Made by a program: the position numbers and the translations under genes
Shown here: piece by piece, positions 9,612 to 19,204 of the stretch
Position numbering within the stretch: position 1 is the stretch's first letter
Layout of the letters: each line of letters begins with the position of its first letter
Assembly (NCBI GenBank): GCA_024225035.1
Contig: JAAEMX010000025.1
Location: 62,001 to 126,000, forward strand
Origin: Lentisphaerota bacterium
GTDB lineage: Bacteria; Verrucomicrobiota; Lentisphaeria; Victivallales; Victivallaceae
Length of the DNA: 64,000 bases
Reading direction: 5' to 3'
Notes under the pieces: generated by a model
What the model was told of the DNA's origin: nothing
Databases searched by the model: none
What the model saw: only the letters and a program-made list of their open reading frames with translations

Positions 9612-9952
9612 TCTATCGATAAATCCTCTCCAGCCGTTGTTCATCCGGATATTACTCACTGCGGTGGTATTACTGAAATGAAAAAATATGTTAGTTTGCT
9701 GATTCTCGCAATGTGAAAATTGTTCCGCACGGGTTCAGTACTGGAATTCTGGTTGCGGCGACTGTGCACTTTCTGGCATCATATAAAGATGTTGACTTGA
9801 TTGAATATACTCAAGGTGAAAGCCCTTTGTTTACAAAACTGGTGAAGAACCTTATTCCTGTAAATCAAGGATTTGTGCCAGTCCCTGATGCACCCGGGCT
9901 GGGAATTGAACTTGACGAAGAAGTTGTTGACATGTACAGGGCCGAGTTTTGA
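9612..9952 (+). pseudogene. C-terminal remnant of an enolase-superfamily (mandelate racemase/MLE) gene
   Basis: Translation from 9612 gives a stretch with HPDITHCGGITEMKKY, the family's Asp and GG(I/L)TE region, and then hits TGA after LILAM. A shift to the overlapping frame at 9713 continues with KIVPHGFSTGILVAATVHF and ends in the family's tail, PDAPGLGIELDEEVV. Only about the last third of the usual 380-400 residues is present, and it is frameshifted, so the gene is dead. Relatives dehydrate or epimerise sugar acids and related carboxylates. No repeat or mobile element flanks it. Confidence 0.8.
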
Positions 9953-10358
9953 TTTGCATCGTTAGCTAATACTGGTCAACCTGCGAAATACTAAAGAGAT
10001 TATAGAACCAGATCGCATTACACTATGTTTGGGAAACAGGAATATTGATTATAGTTTCTTAGCTCCTGTTTTAAAGATGAGGCTTTCTTTGCTGGCTGTG
10101 TTATTATATATGCCATTTTCTATTCATACTTTGTATTACAGGGTTGCTTTTTGTTAATTTGTGCGCAATATTATACTTTTAAGTTTTTGTCTGAATAGAC
10201 TTAAAATAAGAGAGGGAGCTTTTTTATGGCAAAGAATTTTTCTTCTTTAATTTAAAAGTCTATGGTGGGTTGGTATCCTTCAAGAACAGATTTTCATGCT
10301 GCCCCCTGACTCAAACAAAATCTTAACATTGTTTTCAGCATAATTTAGTCTTATAAAT
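9953..10358 (+). other. Intergenic region before the SPFH operon
   Basis: About 400 bases without a supportable gene. The most gene-like piece is AGGGAG followed by ATGGCAAAGAAT at 10226, but that frame stops after nine codons. A second short frame with MVGWYPS follows 30 bases on and also stops, so this may be a further eroded coding remnant. No convincing RNA structure was seen. Confidence 0.4.
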
Positions 10359-10387
10359 TTGCTCTAACCCGTGTTAAGTGTTATAAT
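10359..10387 (+). promoter_or_regulatory. Sigma-70 promoter of the SPFH/metal ATPase/ABC operon
   Basis: TTGCTC (10359-10364), a 17-base spacer and a consensus TATAAT (10382-10387). Transcription would begin near 10394, leaving a leader of about 75 bases before the ATG at 10471. This excludes the longer TTG start at 10390. Confidence 0.7.
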
Positions 10388-10470
10388 TTTTGAACCTTCC
10401 TGATAAACAAAAGGAAAAAAGGATATTGCTGGTGCAATGTCCCTCAAGGCAAAAAATATCTGAGGTCGTG

Positions 10471-12435
10471 ATGGGAAAAAAGAGAAACCTTCGTGAAGAA
10501 GTCGATAGTTCCAGGCTAATGACCAAGTTGTCTATAATCGGTGGTATTGGTACCGCCGTACTTGGTGTTCTGGTATTAATTCTGGGGATTTTAAAAAACT
10601 TCGCTTGCTCAGACACGTTTGCTCTGGCAATCATTCCTTACACTCTAGCCGTGCTCTTTGCTTTTGCTGCTATGGTTTATGGCATGATGTCGACCTCTGC
10701 GACGCGGGAAGAAGAGGAAAAACGTCTTCTTGAACAGCGAAAAGACAGCAGTGCTTTTAACGTTGAAGAAGATGTCAGATTTACTTCCGGCCGCTCCTTT
10801 GAAAACTACAAAAATTTTGGCCCGTATGTATTGGCTGTTTTATCAGCATTAATTTCAGGGCTTTTCATTTATCTGTTTGCCCGGTATTGGGGAATTAGAA
10901 TTAAAAAACCGATGCCGATAAGCTCACAGCATGTAGCATTTGTTGCCGGTATTTTCATGTTTATAAGTGTTTTTGCCGGAGCGTTTTTCGTTGGTCAATC
11001 CCGGGATAAACTTTTCCGCTGGATGAGTCCATTGGGCGCTTGGCTGATCTGCGGCTCCATGGTAATGCTGCTGGCGGGGATTGTTTCTGTACTTAACGGC
11101 TGGGGATATCCTAATGCCGATTATTATGTATCCAGAGTATTGATTGTTATTTTCGGAATACTTGCTGCTGAATTTATTGTTGCATTTATTGTTGAATTTT
11201 ACCGTCCAAGAACGCTTGAAGAACCGCGTCCGGTTTTTGAAAGTCGTTTGCTGGCGTTATTTACTGAGCCCGGCGGTGTTATGCGTAATATCGCGACTAC
11301 GCTGGACTACCAGTTCGGTTTCAAAGTTTCCGGAACCTGGGTTTATCGTTTTGTTGAAAAAGCGTTATTCCCAATGCTAATTGTCTGGCTGCTGATTTTG
11401 TGGGGCTTTACCTGTATAAAAGAAATTGGGCCTAATGAAGTTGGCGTTGAAGAGCATTTCGGGAAAATAGTTTCCAAAGAGCTCCTTAAACCGGGTGTAT
11501 ATGTTACTTTGCCATATCCGTTTGGTAAAATTGCCCGTTTCTCATGTTCAAAGATTCATCGGGTGACTGTTGGCCCGAAAATGATTGATAAAGACGGCAA
11601 ACTTATGCGTCCTAAAGTTGTACTTTGGACGAAAGAGCATTTTGCCAAAGAATCCCGCTTCCTGGTTGCTGTTAAACAGAATTATGAAGTTAAAAAAACT
11701 GAAAAACAGCCGAAAAAGCAGAATGGCGAAAAGGAAGAGAAAAACATTGGTTCTTCAGTTTCATTTCTGGGAGCTACAATCCCTGTTCAATACCGCATTC
11801 GTGAGAAAGATTTAATCAGGTTTGCTTACGATTATCAGGATGGTGCTAAGGTCCTGAAAAAAATCAGTGAAATGGAAGCGACCCGCTACCTTGCCAGCGT
11901 TGACTTTATGGATGTAATGGCTCACGGCAGAGGAAAAGCGTCCTCAACCCTTAAATCCAGAATCCAGAAACGTGCTGACAGCATTAACCTTGGGGTTGAT
12001 ATTGTTGAAGTTACAATTCTCGACGCTCACCCACCGGTAAAAGAAGTTGCACCAGCATTCCAGAATGTAATTGGAGCAATGGAAACCAAAGCTGCCGAAA
12101 TACTTAAGGCTGAAGCTTATCAGGAAACAGTTAGGCCGCAGATTCAAAGTGATAGAAAGCGCAAAGTTGAAGATGCTAAATCTTACAGATTCCGCGTCAC
12201 TAAAGTAGCTGAGGCTGAGAGTGAACGCTTCAACAAACAGTTGCAGGCTTATCTGGTAATGCCTAACATGTACAAGTTGCGCACATACTTGTCACTGCTT
12301 GAAAAGGATGCCCAGGATATCCGTAAATTTATCGTCAGCGCAACCTTGCCTTATGAGGTATATGAGCTTAATTTCGAGCAAAAACAGCGCCTTGACCTGA
12401 TTGACGCTGACCTCGACTCAATTACAAAAAAATAA
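10471..12435 (+). CDS. Polytopic SPFH/HflK-like membrane protein
   Basis: A 654-residue protein combining about seven hydrophobic segments in the first 310 residues with an SPFH/prohibitin domain from about residue 315 (KEIGPNEVGVEEHFGK onward). A helical, charged tail rich in Glu, Ala and Lys runs from about 525 to 600. HflK and HflC normally have a single N-terminal anchor, so the multi-pass region is unusual. A Lys-rich insert (about residues 410-430) interrupts the SPFH domain. The ATG at 10471 has GAGG five bases upstream. It opens an operon with two more SPFH proteins. By family it should form large membrane rings that organise or restrain proteases such as FtsH; its exact role is unknown. 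Confidence 0.75.
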   Translation: MGKKRNLREEVDSSRLMTKLSIIGGIGTAVLGVLVLILGILKNFACSDTFALAIIPYTLAVLFAFAAMVYGMMSTSATREEEEKRLLEQRKDSSAFNVEEDVRFTSGRSFENYKNFGPYVLAVLSALISGLFIYLFARYWGIRIKKPMPISSQHVAFVAGIFMFISVFAGAFFVGQSRDKLFRWMSPLGAWLICGSMVMLLAGIVSVLNGWGYPNADYYVSRVLIVIFGILAAEFIVAFIVEFYRPRTLEEPRPVFESRLLALFTEPGGVMRNIATTLDYQFGFKVSGTWVYRFVEKALFPMLIVWLLILWGFTCIKEIGPNEVGVEEHFGKIVSKELLKPGVYVTLPYPFGKIARFSCSKIHRVTVGPKMIDKDGKLMRPKVVLWTKEHFAKESRFLVAVKQNYEVKKTEKQPKKQNGEKEEKNIGSSVSFLGATIPVQYRIREKDLIRFAYDYQDGAKVLKKISEMEATRYLASVDFMDVMAHGRGKASSTLKSRIQKRADSINLGVDIVEVTILDAHPPVKEVAPAFQNVIGAMETKAAEILKAEAYQETVRPQIQSDRKRKVEDAKSYRFRVTKVAEAESERFNKQLQAYLVMPNMYKLRTYLSLLEKDAQDIRKFIVSATLPYEVYELNFEQKQRLDLIDADLDSITKK

Positions 12436-12480
12436 ATTTATAAAATAATAAAATAATTTTCAAAGGAGGCTTTGAATAAC

Positions 12481-13401
12481 ATGATTAAACATTGGCCTAC
12501 AATGCTTCTAGGAATAATTGTTGCGGCAATATTTCTGATCGCGGTATTCTCATTTCAAGTGAAGGAAACAGAATCAGCTGTAGTCACAACTTTTGGTAAA
12601 CCCGAAGAAGCCAGTTACGGTCCCGGACTGCATTTCCGTTGGCCTTATCCAATACAGGAAATATTCCGGTTTGATCATCGTTTCCGTTGTTTCAGCGGAA
12701 CAACAGCCAGCCAGGGAGCTGAGACGTTGACCAAAGACAGCAAAAATGTTTTTGTCAGTGTATTTATGAATTATCGCATAGGCGATGCTAAAAAGTTTTA
12801 TGAGCAACTAGTTACAGTTGAAAATGGCGAAGAACAGCTCAATGACTGGATGCGTGGTTATACTCTGGAGACTCTTGGCAAATACAACTTTGATCAGTTA
12901 ATCAATACTAATCCTAAGAAAATGCGCCTGGTTCAGATTCAGCAGGACATACTTAAGAAACTGCAGGAGCGTGCCAAGCCTTATGGTATTGAAGTAAGTA
13001 GAGTTGGTATTGACGCTCTGAATATTCCTGAAAGCATTTCTAAGAAAGTATTTGAGAGAATGAATCAGGAGCGTAAAGTTGTTGCCGCAAATTATCTGGC
13101 TGAAGGTAAAAAGAAAGCCGAAGAAATCAAAATTGAAACTGACAGTGAAAAGCGTATCGCTCTTGCTAAAGCTGACGCTGAAGCCAAACAGATTCGCGCT
13201 TTAGGTGATGCGGAAGCCGCTAAGTATTATTCTGTGTTCAAAAAGAGCCCGGAATTGGCTGCTTTTCTGCGTAAACTTGACTCACTGCGCAAGATATTGA
13301 AATCCAAAACCACTTTGATTCTAGACACCGATTCAGCTCCATTTGATATTTTAAAGCTGAATGCTGATAAACTTAATTCTAACGTCGGACCGCAGAAATA
13401 A
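12481..13401 (+). CDS. HflC-like SPFH domain protein
   Basis: A 306-residue protein with one N-terminal transmembrane segment (about 7-25), the HflC-type opening VKETESAVVTTFGKP and FRWPYPIQE, then the SPFH domain. A coiled region (about 200-250, with AEGKKKAEEIKIETDSEKR) and a conserved end-region SPELAAFLRKLDSLR follow, as in HflC. Relatives form alternating HflK-HflC cages around FtsH in the inner membrane. AAAGGAGG lies 11 bases before this ATG; a TTG at 12472 would be too close to it. It sits 45 bases after the previous gene and shortly before a third SPFH gene, so the three are probably co-assembled. Confidence 0.85.
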   Translation: MIKHWPTMLLGIIVAAIFLIAVFSFQVKETESAVVTTFGKPEEASYGPGLHFRWPYPIQEIFRFDHRFRCFSGTTASQGAETLTKDSKNVFVSVFMNYRIGDAKKFYEQLVTVENGEEQLNDWMRGYTLETLGKYNFDQLINTNPKKMRLVQIQQDILKKLQERAKPYGIEVSRVGIDALNIPESISKKVFERMNQERKVVAANYLAEGKKKAEEIKIETDSEKRIALAKADAEAKQIRALGDAEAAKYYSVFKKSPELAAFLRKLDSLRKILKSKTTLILDTDSAPFDILKLNADKLNSNVGPQK

Positions 13402-13420
13402 CAGCGCCGAGGAGGTAGCA

Positions 13421-14557
13421 ATGACAAATCATTCACATACCACCCCGGAGCAGCACGACCATTACGGTCAATTTGATTCCGGGTTGAAATCGCTGGTTAA
13501 AAGCCTGCAGATTTCATTTATATTTCTCGTTTTGATAATCGTTGGAATGCTGATTTATTTCTTCTCTTTCGGTGGATACTTCACCGTCAAGAAAAATCAG
13601 GAAGCGGTTATTGTTTTAAGGTTCGGCAAATATGTTGATACATATGTCGAGGGCTGGCATTGGTTTTTCCCATACCCGGTTAACAGCTTTGTACGAGTAA
13701 AAACCAACCAGCAGTCGGTAAACGTCGATTTTACCAGTGTCAAAACAAGTGCCATCCCCGGTATGATGCCTAATAAACCGCTGGCTCCGGGAAGTGACAA
13801 ATATCTGTTGACCGGCGATGCTAACATTGTTCATTCCCGCTGGGTTTTAAATTACCGTATAGTCAGTCCTAAGACTTACTATTTTAACTTTTTTTGTCCG
13901 CCGGTTCCAAATGATCCTGATCAATTATTTGTGGACAAAAAAGATGGCTATGTACTTGGAACAAGAGGCCCTCGGACAATGCTGAGAGCCATGTTGCGCG
14001 ATGCTGTCATTCAAGCCACTTCCCAGATGGAAGTTGACGATGTCTTGACTCACAAGCAGACCGAGTACAAACAGCTTGTTACCAGCCTGATCACTAAGAT
14101 GATCGATAAACAGAAATGCGGTATTCAGGTTGTAAGTGTAGAACTGCCAATGATTGAGCCTCCAGCCAGCACCAAAGCGGCTTTCCGCGAGGTAACAAAT
14201 GCCAGTAATACCAAATCGCAGATGATCGATAAAGCTCGTGAATATCAGGTGCGTGAACAAAATAACGTTATGGCACGCACTGCTGCGATTAAGGCTGAAG
14301 CTAGTGCTTATAAACAGGAAGTTGTTTCTGAAGTAAAAGCTGAAACTATTTATTTCGAACAGATTTTCAAGGAATACAAAGCCAACCCGGACACAGTATT
14401 GATGGTTCTTTACAACAATACTTTATCTGACGTAATTGGCGCTGTAGACCAGAAATATATTCTCAATGCCCGAAAAGACGGTGGCAAACAGGAGGTCAGG
14501 ATCAAAATCAATCCTGAGCCGGTGAAGAAATCTAATAAATCAAATGAGGGACAGTAA
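13421..14557 (+). CDS. HflK-like SPFH domain protein
   Basis: A 378-residue protein with a cytoplasmic His-containing N-terminus, one transmembrane segment (about 30-50), and an HflK-type SPFH domain beginning with YFTVKKNQEAVIVLRFGKY and WHWFFPYPV. An alpha-helical tail (AREYQVREQNNVMARTAAIK) follows. The start at 13421 has GAGGAGG five bases upstream; an in-frame ATG at 13361 lies inside the preceding gene and is rejected. The gene ends three bases before the P1B ATPase gene, a spacing that suggests tight co-expression. Why a metal ATPase is coupled to SPFH proteins is not known. Confidence 0.85.
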   Translation: MTNHSHTTPEQHDHYGQFDSGLKSLVKSLQISFIFLVLIIVGMLIYFFSFGGYFTVKKNQEAVIVLRFGKYVDTYVEGWHWFFPYPVNSFVRVKTNQQSVNVDFTSVKTSAIPGMMPNKPLAPGSDKYLLTGDANIVHSRWVLNYRIVSPKTYYFNFFCPPVPNDPDQLFVDKKDGYVLGTRGPRTMLRAMLRDAVIQATSQMEVDDVLTHKQTEYKQLVTSLITKMIDKQKCGIQVVSVELPMIEPPASTKAAFREVTNASNTKSQMIDKAREYQVREQNNVMARTAAIKAEASAYKQEVVSEVKAETIYFEQIFKEYKANPDTVLMVLYNNTLSDVIGAVDQKYILNARKDGGKQEVRIKINPEPVKKSNKSNEGQ

Positions 14558-14560
14558 AAA

Positions 14561-16573
14561 ATGGCTGAAGCCGTGATGACAGCAGAAGTGGAACACGACC
14601 ATGCCGGACACCACCATCATGACCATAGCGGTCATTCACATGGTCCTGGCATGACCTGTCCAGTTTGCGGAAATATGTCCGAGGGAACGGGCCATGACCG
14701 TTCAATGGGAAGATTGTCAATCGCTATTTTTGGCGGTTTGTTTATAATTAACTCTTTCATATTGCAGGCGTGGATGCCGGAACAGCGTTTTTCGGCTATG
14801 TTCAGTGCCATTATTGGTTCAGTTGTGCTGGCTTTTCCGATCGTCTATACCGCTATAAAGGACCTTGTTAAAGGTCAGGTATATATGAATGAGCTGGTTG
14901 CGCTGGCAATTCTGGCAGCTATGGCCGGAGGCGATTTCCAGACTGCCGGGCTTATCGCATTCTTCCTGTTGATGACAATTATTATTGAAAGCCGTACAGC
15001 CAGTGGAGCCCAGCGTTCCATTGAAGAGCTGATAAAATTAACGCCTAACACCGCTCGTAAGGTAGTGAATGGGCAGGAAATTGAAGTTCAGGCGCTTGAT
15101 CTGCAGCTTGAAGATGTAATTAGGGTACGTCCCGGCGAAAACTTTCCGGTTGACGGTAGAGTTATCATTGGTGAAAGTACTGTAAATCAGGCTTCAATTA
15201 CAGGTGAATCGCTTCCGGTAGATAAGAGCAAAGACGACGAAGTCTATGCCGGAACACAGAACCTGACAGGTGTTATTGAAATGGCTGTAACCAAGGTCGG
15301 TGAAGACACTACTCTTGGTAAGGTCAAGGATATGATTCTGGCTGCAGAGAGCTCACGCACTCCTATCGTTAGAATAATTGACCGTTATGCCGGTTTTTAT
15401 ACTCCGACAATTCTGATGTTGGCAGCTGTTACCTGGATGTTTACACAGGATATTTCAAGGGTTATTACTCTTATGGTAATTGCCTGTCCTTGTGCAATTG
15501 TACTTTCCACACCGACTGCCGTAGTTGCGGCTGTCGCGGCTGCTGCTCGACTTGGTATCTTTATTAAGAATGTTAGTCATCTTGAACTTGCCGCTAAAAT
15601 CCGTGCTTTTGTTTTTGACAAAACCGGTACGTTGACCGACGGTATCCTTTCCGTTGTCAAGCTTAGCCCAATTGGTGACATATCACCTGCTGAATTATTG
15701 AAATATGCTGCGTCTGCAGAAAGCCACAGTAACCATCCGACTGCTATTGCCCTGCAGAAGCTCGCCAAAGAAGCGCAAATCGACGTTGAAGAAGCCAGTA
15801 AATTCAAAGAAGTTCACGGTAAAGGTGTCAACGCCGTTTTCGGTAAGAAAAAAGTTATGGTCGGTCGTGCTGCATGGCTTGAAAGCGAAGGCCTTGAAAT
15901 CAAAAAGCATGAAGACGACGAAGCTCATGGTATGAGTGTTGTTTATGTGGCCATTGACGGAATACTTTGCGGCTGGGTCGGCTTCAAAGATAAACTCCGT
16001 AATGAGTCAGTGAAAATCATCAACGACCTGAAAGACCTTGGTGTTAGACATTGTGCCATGGTCACCGGCGACCGTCTTTCAGTTGCCGAAAATGTGGCAG
16101 CCCAACTCCAGATTGACGAATTTCGTGCCGGATGTCTGCCTGAAGGTAAAGTTGACTACGTTGAAAGTATAAAATCATCTGCACGTGTGGCTGTTGTTGG
16201 TGATGGTGTGAATGATGCACCTGCGCTGGCAGCCGGCGACCTTGGTATAGCCATGGGTGCCATTGGCAGTGATATTGCAATTAATAGTGCATCAATAGCA
16301 TTGATGACTAATGATTTGCGCCGTATTCCGATGCTGGTGTATCTGTCCAAGAAATCCCGCATCATTATTAATCAGAATCTTTTCCTGGGAATGCTCTTTG
16401 TTCTTGGCGGCATGATTCTGTCAGTGTTTGGCTGGCTGACCCCGGTCTGGGCTGCGGTTCTGCATACATTAAGCACCTTGCTGATTGTTTTTAATAGCGC
16501 GCGTCTGGTTAGAACCGGTGAAGAACTCACCCTTGAAGAAAGTGCGGCTTCAGCTGGACACCAGGATAATTAA
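14561..16573 (+). CDS. Heavy-metal P1B-type ATPase with His-rich N-terminus
   Basis: A 670-residue inner-membrane metal exporter or importer. The first 40 residues are rich in His (several HDH and HHHH runs), followed by a CPVC pair, a plausible metal-binding sensor in place of the usual HMA domain. Further motifs are TGES, the transmembrane metal site CPC (C309-P-C311), phosphorylated D353 in DKTGTLT, SNHP, MVTGDR and GDGVNDAPALAAGD. A His-rich end is common in Zn, Cd, Co or Cu exporters, but the metal cannot be fixed from these motifs. It is the fourth gene of the SPFH operon, placed between HflK-like and ABC transporter genes. Confidence 0.9.
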   Translation: MAEAVMTAEVEHDHAGHHHHDHSGHSHGPGMTCPVCGNMSEGTGHDRSMGRLSIAIFGGLFIINSFILQAWMPEQRFSAMFSAIIGSVVLAFPIVYTAIKDLVKGQVYMNELVALAILAAMAGGDFQTAGLIAFFLLMTIIIESRTASGAQRSIEELIKLTPNTARKVVNGQEIEVQALDLQLEDVIRVRPGENFPVDGRVIIGESTVNQASITGESLPVDKSKDDEVYAGTQNLTGVIEMAVTKVGEDTTLGKVKDMILAAESSRTPIVRIIDRYAGFYTPTILMLAAVTWMFTQDISRVITLMVIACPCAIVLSTPTAVVAAVAAAARLGIFIKNVSHLELAAKIRAFVFDKTGTLTDGILSVVKLSPIGDISPAELLKYAASAESHSNHPTAIALQKLAKEAQIDVEEASKFKEVHGKGVNAVFGKKKVMVGRAAWLESEGLEIKKHEDDEAHGMSVVYVAIDGILCGWVGFKDKLRNESVKIINDLKDLGVRHCAMVTGDRLSVAENVAAQLQIDEFRAGCLPEGKVDYVESIKSSARVAVVGDGVNDAPALAAGDLGIAMGAIGSDIAINSASIALMTNDLRRIPMLVYLSKKSRIIINQNLFLGMLFVLGGMILSVFGWLTPVWAAVLHTLSTLLIVFNSARLVRTGEELTLEESAASAGHQDN

Positions 16574-16590
16574 CAGGACAGGATAGATAT

Positions 16591-17766
16591 ATGGCTGATA
16601 AAAAACCTCCGATCATCAGTGCGGTTGGCTTGAGCAAAGTCTTCCGTGATTTTTGGAACCGCCCGAAAGCGAATGCGGTCAACGACATTGATTTTGAAAT
16701 CAACGAAGGCGAAGTAGTGGGATTGCTCGGACCTAATGGCTCCGGTAAGTCTACAACTGTGAAAATGCTGCTTGGGCTGTTATATCCGACAACCGGACAG
16801 CTTTCGGTCTTCGGCAAATCACCGAGATCGGTTGATATCAAAAAGCGTATCGGTTACCTGCCCGAGGAGTCGTATTTGTACAAGTACCTGACCGCGATGG
16901 AGACACTTGACTTTTTCGGTTCTTTGTTCAACCTGTCCAAAACAGAGCGCCGTAATCGCAGTGAACAGCTTCTCGACATGGTCGGACTCAGTCATGTCCG
17001 CCGCCGTCGTGTCGGTGAATTTTCTAAAGGTATGGCACGTCGTATCGGATTGGCACAGGCGATGATTAATGACCCTTCTCTGCTGATTCTGGATGAGCCT
17101 ACTTCCGGTCTTGACCCTTTGGGGTGTAAAGAAGTCAAAGATTTGATCATGCTGCTGAAAAAGCGTGGTAAAACAGTCTTGATTACAAGTCACCTACTTA
17201 GTGACGTTGAAGATATTTGCGACAGAGTTATTATCCTTTACGGTGGAAAAATCCGTGCGGAGGGCCCGTTAAACGACCTTCTCACGGTGACAGAGGCCAG
17301 CCGTATTACAACTCCGGTTCTGCAGCCTCAGATAACTGAAAAAGTTCTTAGTATATTAAGAGAAAACCTTGCTGGTGAAGAATTTAATATTGATCATCCG
17401 CGTCGTACTCTTGAAGAATTTTTTCTTGATGTTATTGACAAGGCCAAAGCTGACAGTGTTGCTACTTCGGGTGTGGTTAACAGCGGAAAGATTGCTCAAT
17501 ACCTGCAACAGGATGATAAATCAGCCGCAGTCCTTGCTGGATTAACAGGTGAGGAAGAGCCTGTTGCTACTGTCGCTGAGGAAGATAAGGCTATAAAGGT
17601 CAAGCAGGAACAGGAAAAAATTGAACAGGAAAATATTCGTATTCAAGAATTGACTTCTGAGCCTAAGGCTCCAAAAGAACCTGAAGAGGTCGAAAAAGAC
17701 GTTTCAGTAGCCAAAAAACTTTCTGAGGCTAATGAAAAACTCAAAGATCTACTTGGCGGTAAATAA
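16591..17766 (+). CDS. ABC transporter ATP-binding protein with C-terminal coiled extension
   Basis: A 391-residue nucleotide-binding subunit. Walker A GPNGSGKST lies near residue 48, the signature FSKGMARR near 143 (the usual LSGGQ is diverged), and Walker B LLILDEP near 165, then a switch histidine in LITSHLLSDVE. About 120 residues at the end are charged and Glu/Lys-rich, beyond the normal 230-300 residue domain, and look coiled. This is the ABC-2 or Nod/CcmA type used for lipid, drug or polysaccharide export. The next gene is its permease, 22 bases downstream. Substrate unknown. Confidence 0.9.
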   Translation: MADKKPPIISAVGLSKVFRDFWNRPKANAVNDIDFEINEGEVVGLLGPNGSGKSTTVKMLLGLLYPTTGQLSVFGKSPRSVDIKKRIGYLPEESYLYKYLTAMETLDFFGSLFNLSKTERRNRSEQLLDMVGLSHVRRRRVGEFSKGMARRIGLAQAMINDPSLLILDEPTSGLDPLGCKEVKDLIMLLKKRGKTVLITSHLLSDVEDICDRVIILYGGKIRAEGPLNDLLTVTEASRITTPVLQPQITEKVLSILRENLAGEEFNIDHPRRTLEEFFLDVIDKAKADSVATSGVVNSGKIAQYLQQDDKSAAVLAGLTGEEEPVATVAEEDKAIKVKQEQEKIEQENIRIQELTSEPKAPKEPEEVEKDVSVAKKLSEANEKLKDLLGGK

Positions 17767-17788
17767 TTGCGGAATTTAAGGTAATAAG

Positions 17789-19201
17789 ATGAGAGCTTTT
17801 TGGGCGATAGTAAGACTTACATTTAAAAACGCGATGCGCTCGCACATTTTTCAGCTGCTGCTGGCTTTGCTGATTCTGTGCATCTTTCTGATTCCTAATA
17901 CCGTAACAGGTGATGGAACAGCTCGTGGTTTTATTCAGATTTCCTTGAAATATTCATTGGCTTCAGTAGCCTTTGTTTTGTCGCTTTCCTCGGTTTGGCT
18001 CGGTTGTTATATTATGAGTCGTGACGTGGAAAGTTATCAGTTGCATATGGTTATATCAAAGCCGATTTCCAGAGTTACAGTTTGGCTGGGCAAATGGACC
18101 GGGATCTGCCTGATGAACGGTATTTTGCTGGTGATAGCTGCTCTGGTTGTGTATTTTACAGTAATGTATCAGTATTCGCAACGAACTTTTTCCAAAGAGG
18201 AAAAAGACCGAATCAGTTGTGAGGTGCTTGTCGGTAGACGGGTTTTCATGCCTAAAGCTCCTGATTTCGACAAGTTAGCGAGTAAGGAATTACCGGAACG
18301 CATTAAGCTCCTTCAAGCTGAAGGTCTTTCGTTTGACGAAAACAATTTGCTGAAAGAAATGCGCAAAGAGGCGTGGCTCAAGTATTGTGAAATTCCTTAT
18401 AAAGGCGGTCGTGACTGGGTTTATTATAACCTGCCGGCTGATCAAAAAGAAACGCTTTTTGTACGATACCGATTCTATGTAAATAAGATTTCTTCTGAAA
18501 AACAGCGCATGACTCATGGATTATGGGTAATTGGAGTACCGGTTCTGGCAAAGGAAAAATCTGCTAATGTTTTCGAGCGCGATAAAGTAAAAGGCGATGT
18601 TTCTTTTTATCCGAGGGCTTTGACTCAGAAACCACAGCAGTACATGACTGGGTTTTTTCATGAATTTACTTTACCGGGCAGCATTGTTTCTCCGAAAGGG
18701 GAGGCTCGCCTTTCATACATTAATGCCGATGATTTGCGTTACCCGATTTACCTGCAGGTTGCCGACGGTCCAAAAGTTCTTATAAAAGTATCAGGATTCT
18801 TTGAAAATTACTGCCGTGGTATTGTTATTATTATGCTGCAGTTGATTATTTTGGCAGGACTTGGTTGTGCAGCGGCTTCTTTCCTGTCAATGCCGACTGC
18901 CGTTTTCATGGTGATTGCATATTTGATTTTCGGAAGCGTTGCCAGCTATATGACATCACAGGATAATCTCAGTGGAGCAGCGGACTATACTGCTTACTTT
19001 GTTAGCAAGGTTCTGCTTTTTATAATCATACCGATTCAGAATTTTGAAGTGACTCAGTTTCTGGCTAACGGTGAACTGATTGAAATTTCTTTTATGGGAA
19101 GGGTATTTATCGGATATTTTGTGCTGCGTGCTTTGCCTTTCATTCTGATTGGCATATGGCTCTACTGGCGCAGACAAATGGGGCTGGTAATCAGGAAATA
19201 G
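17789..19201 (+). CDS. ABC-2-type transporter permease with large extracytoplasmic insert
   Basis: A 470-residue membrane protein. Two or three hydrophobic segments come first (about 20-40, 52-75 and 108-130), then some 200 mostly polar residues (about 135-340), then at least four hydrophobic segments to the end. This permease layout, with a long loop between the first and later segments, is seen in ABC-2 families such as ABC2_membrane_2/GldF-like proteins. The loop is not recognised as a known domain. Directly behind the matching ATPase and four bases before the next gene, so it is part of the same unit. Confidence 0.75.
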   Translation: MRAFWAIVRLTFKNAMRSHIFQLLLALLILCIFLIPNTVTGDGTARGFIQISLKYSLASVAFVLSLSSVWLGCYIMSRDVESYQLHMVISKPISRVTVWLGKWTGICLMNGILLVIAALVVYFTVMYQYSQRTFSKEEKDRISCEVLVGRRVFMPKAPDFDKLASKELPERIKLLQAEGLSFDENNLLKEMRKEAWLKYCEIPYKGGRDWVYYNLPADQKETLFVRYRFYVNKISSEKQRMTHGLWVIGVPVLAKEKSANVFERDKVKGDVSFYPRALTQKPQQYMTGFFHEFTLPGSIVSPKGEARLSYINADDLRYPIYLQVADGPKVLIKVSGFFENYCRGIVIIMLQLIILAGLGCAAASFLSMPTAVFMVIAYLIFGSVASYMTSQDNLSGAADYTAYFVSKVLLFIIIPIQNFEVTQFLANGELIEISFMGRVFIGYFVLRALPFILIGIWLYWRRQMGLVIRK

Positions 19202-19204
19202 CAT

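Noticed and set aside
9394..9952. Genomic island at tRNA-Arg
   Set aside because: A gene remnant follows the tRNA, but there is no integrase, no repeat of the tRNA 3' end and no phage or plasmid gene.
10390..10470. 27-codon upstream extension of the first SPFH protein from TTG
   Set aside because: It begins before the predicted transcription start, and the ATG at 10471 has a good ribosome binding site.
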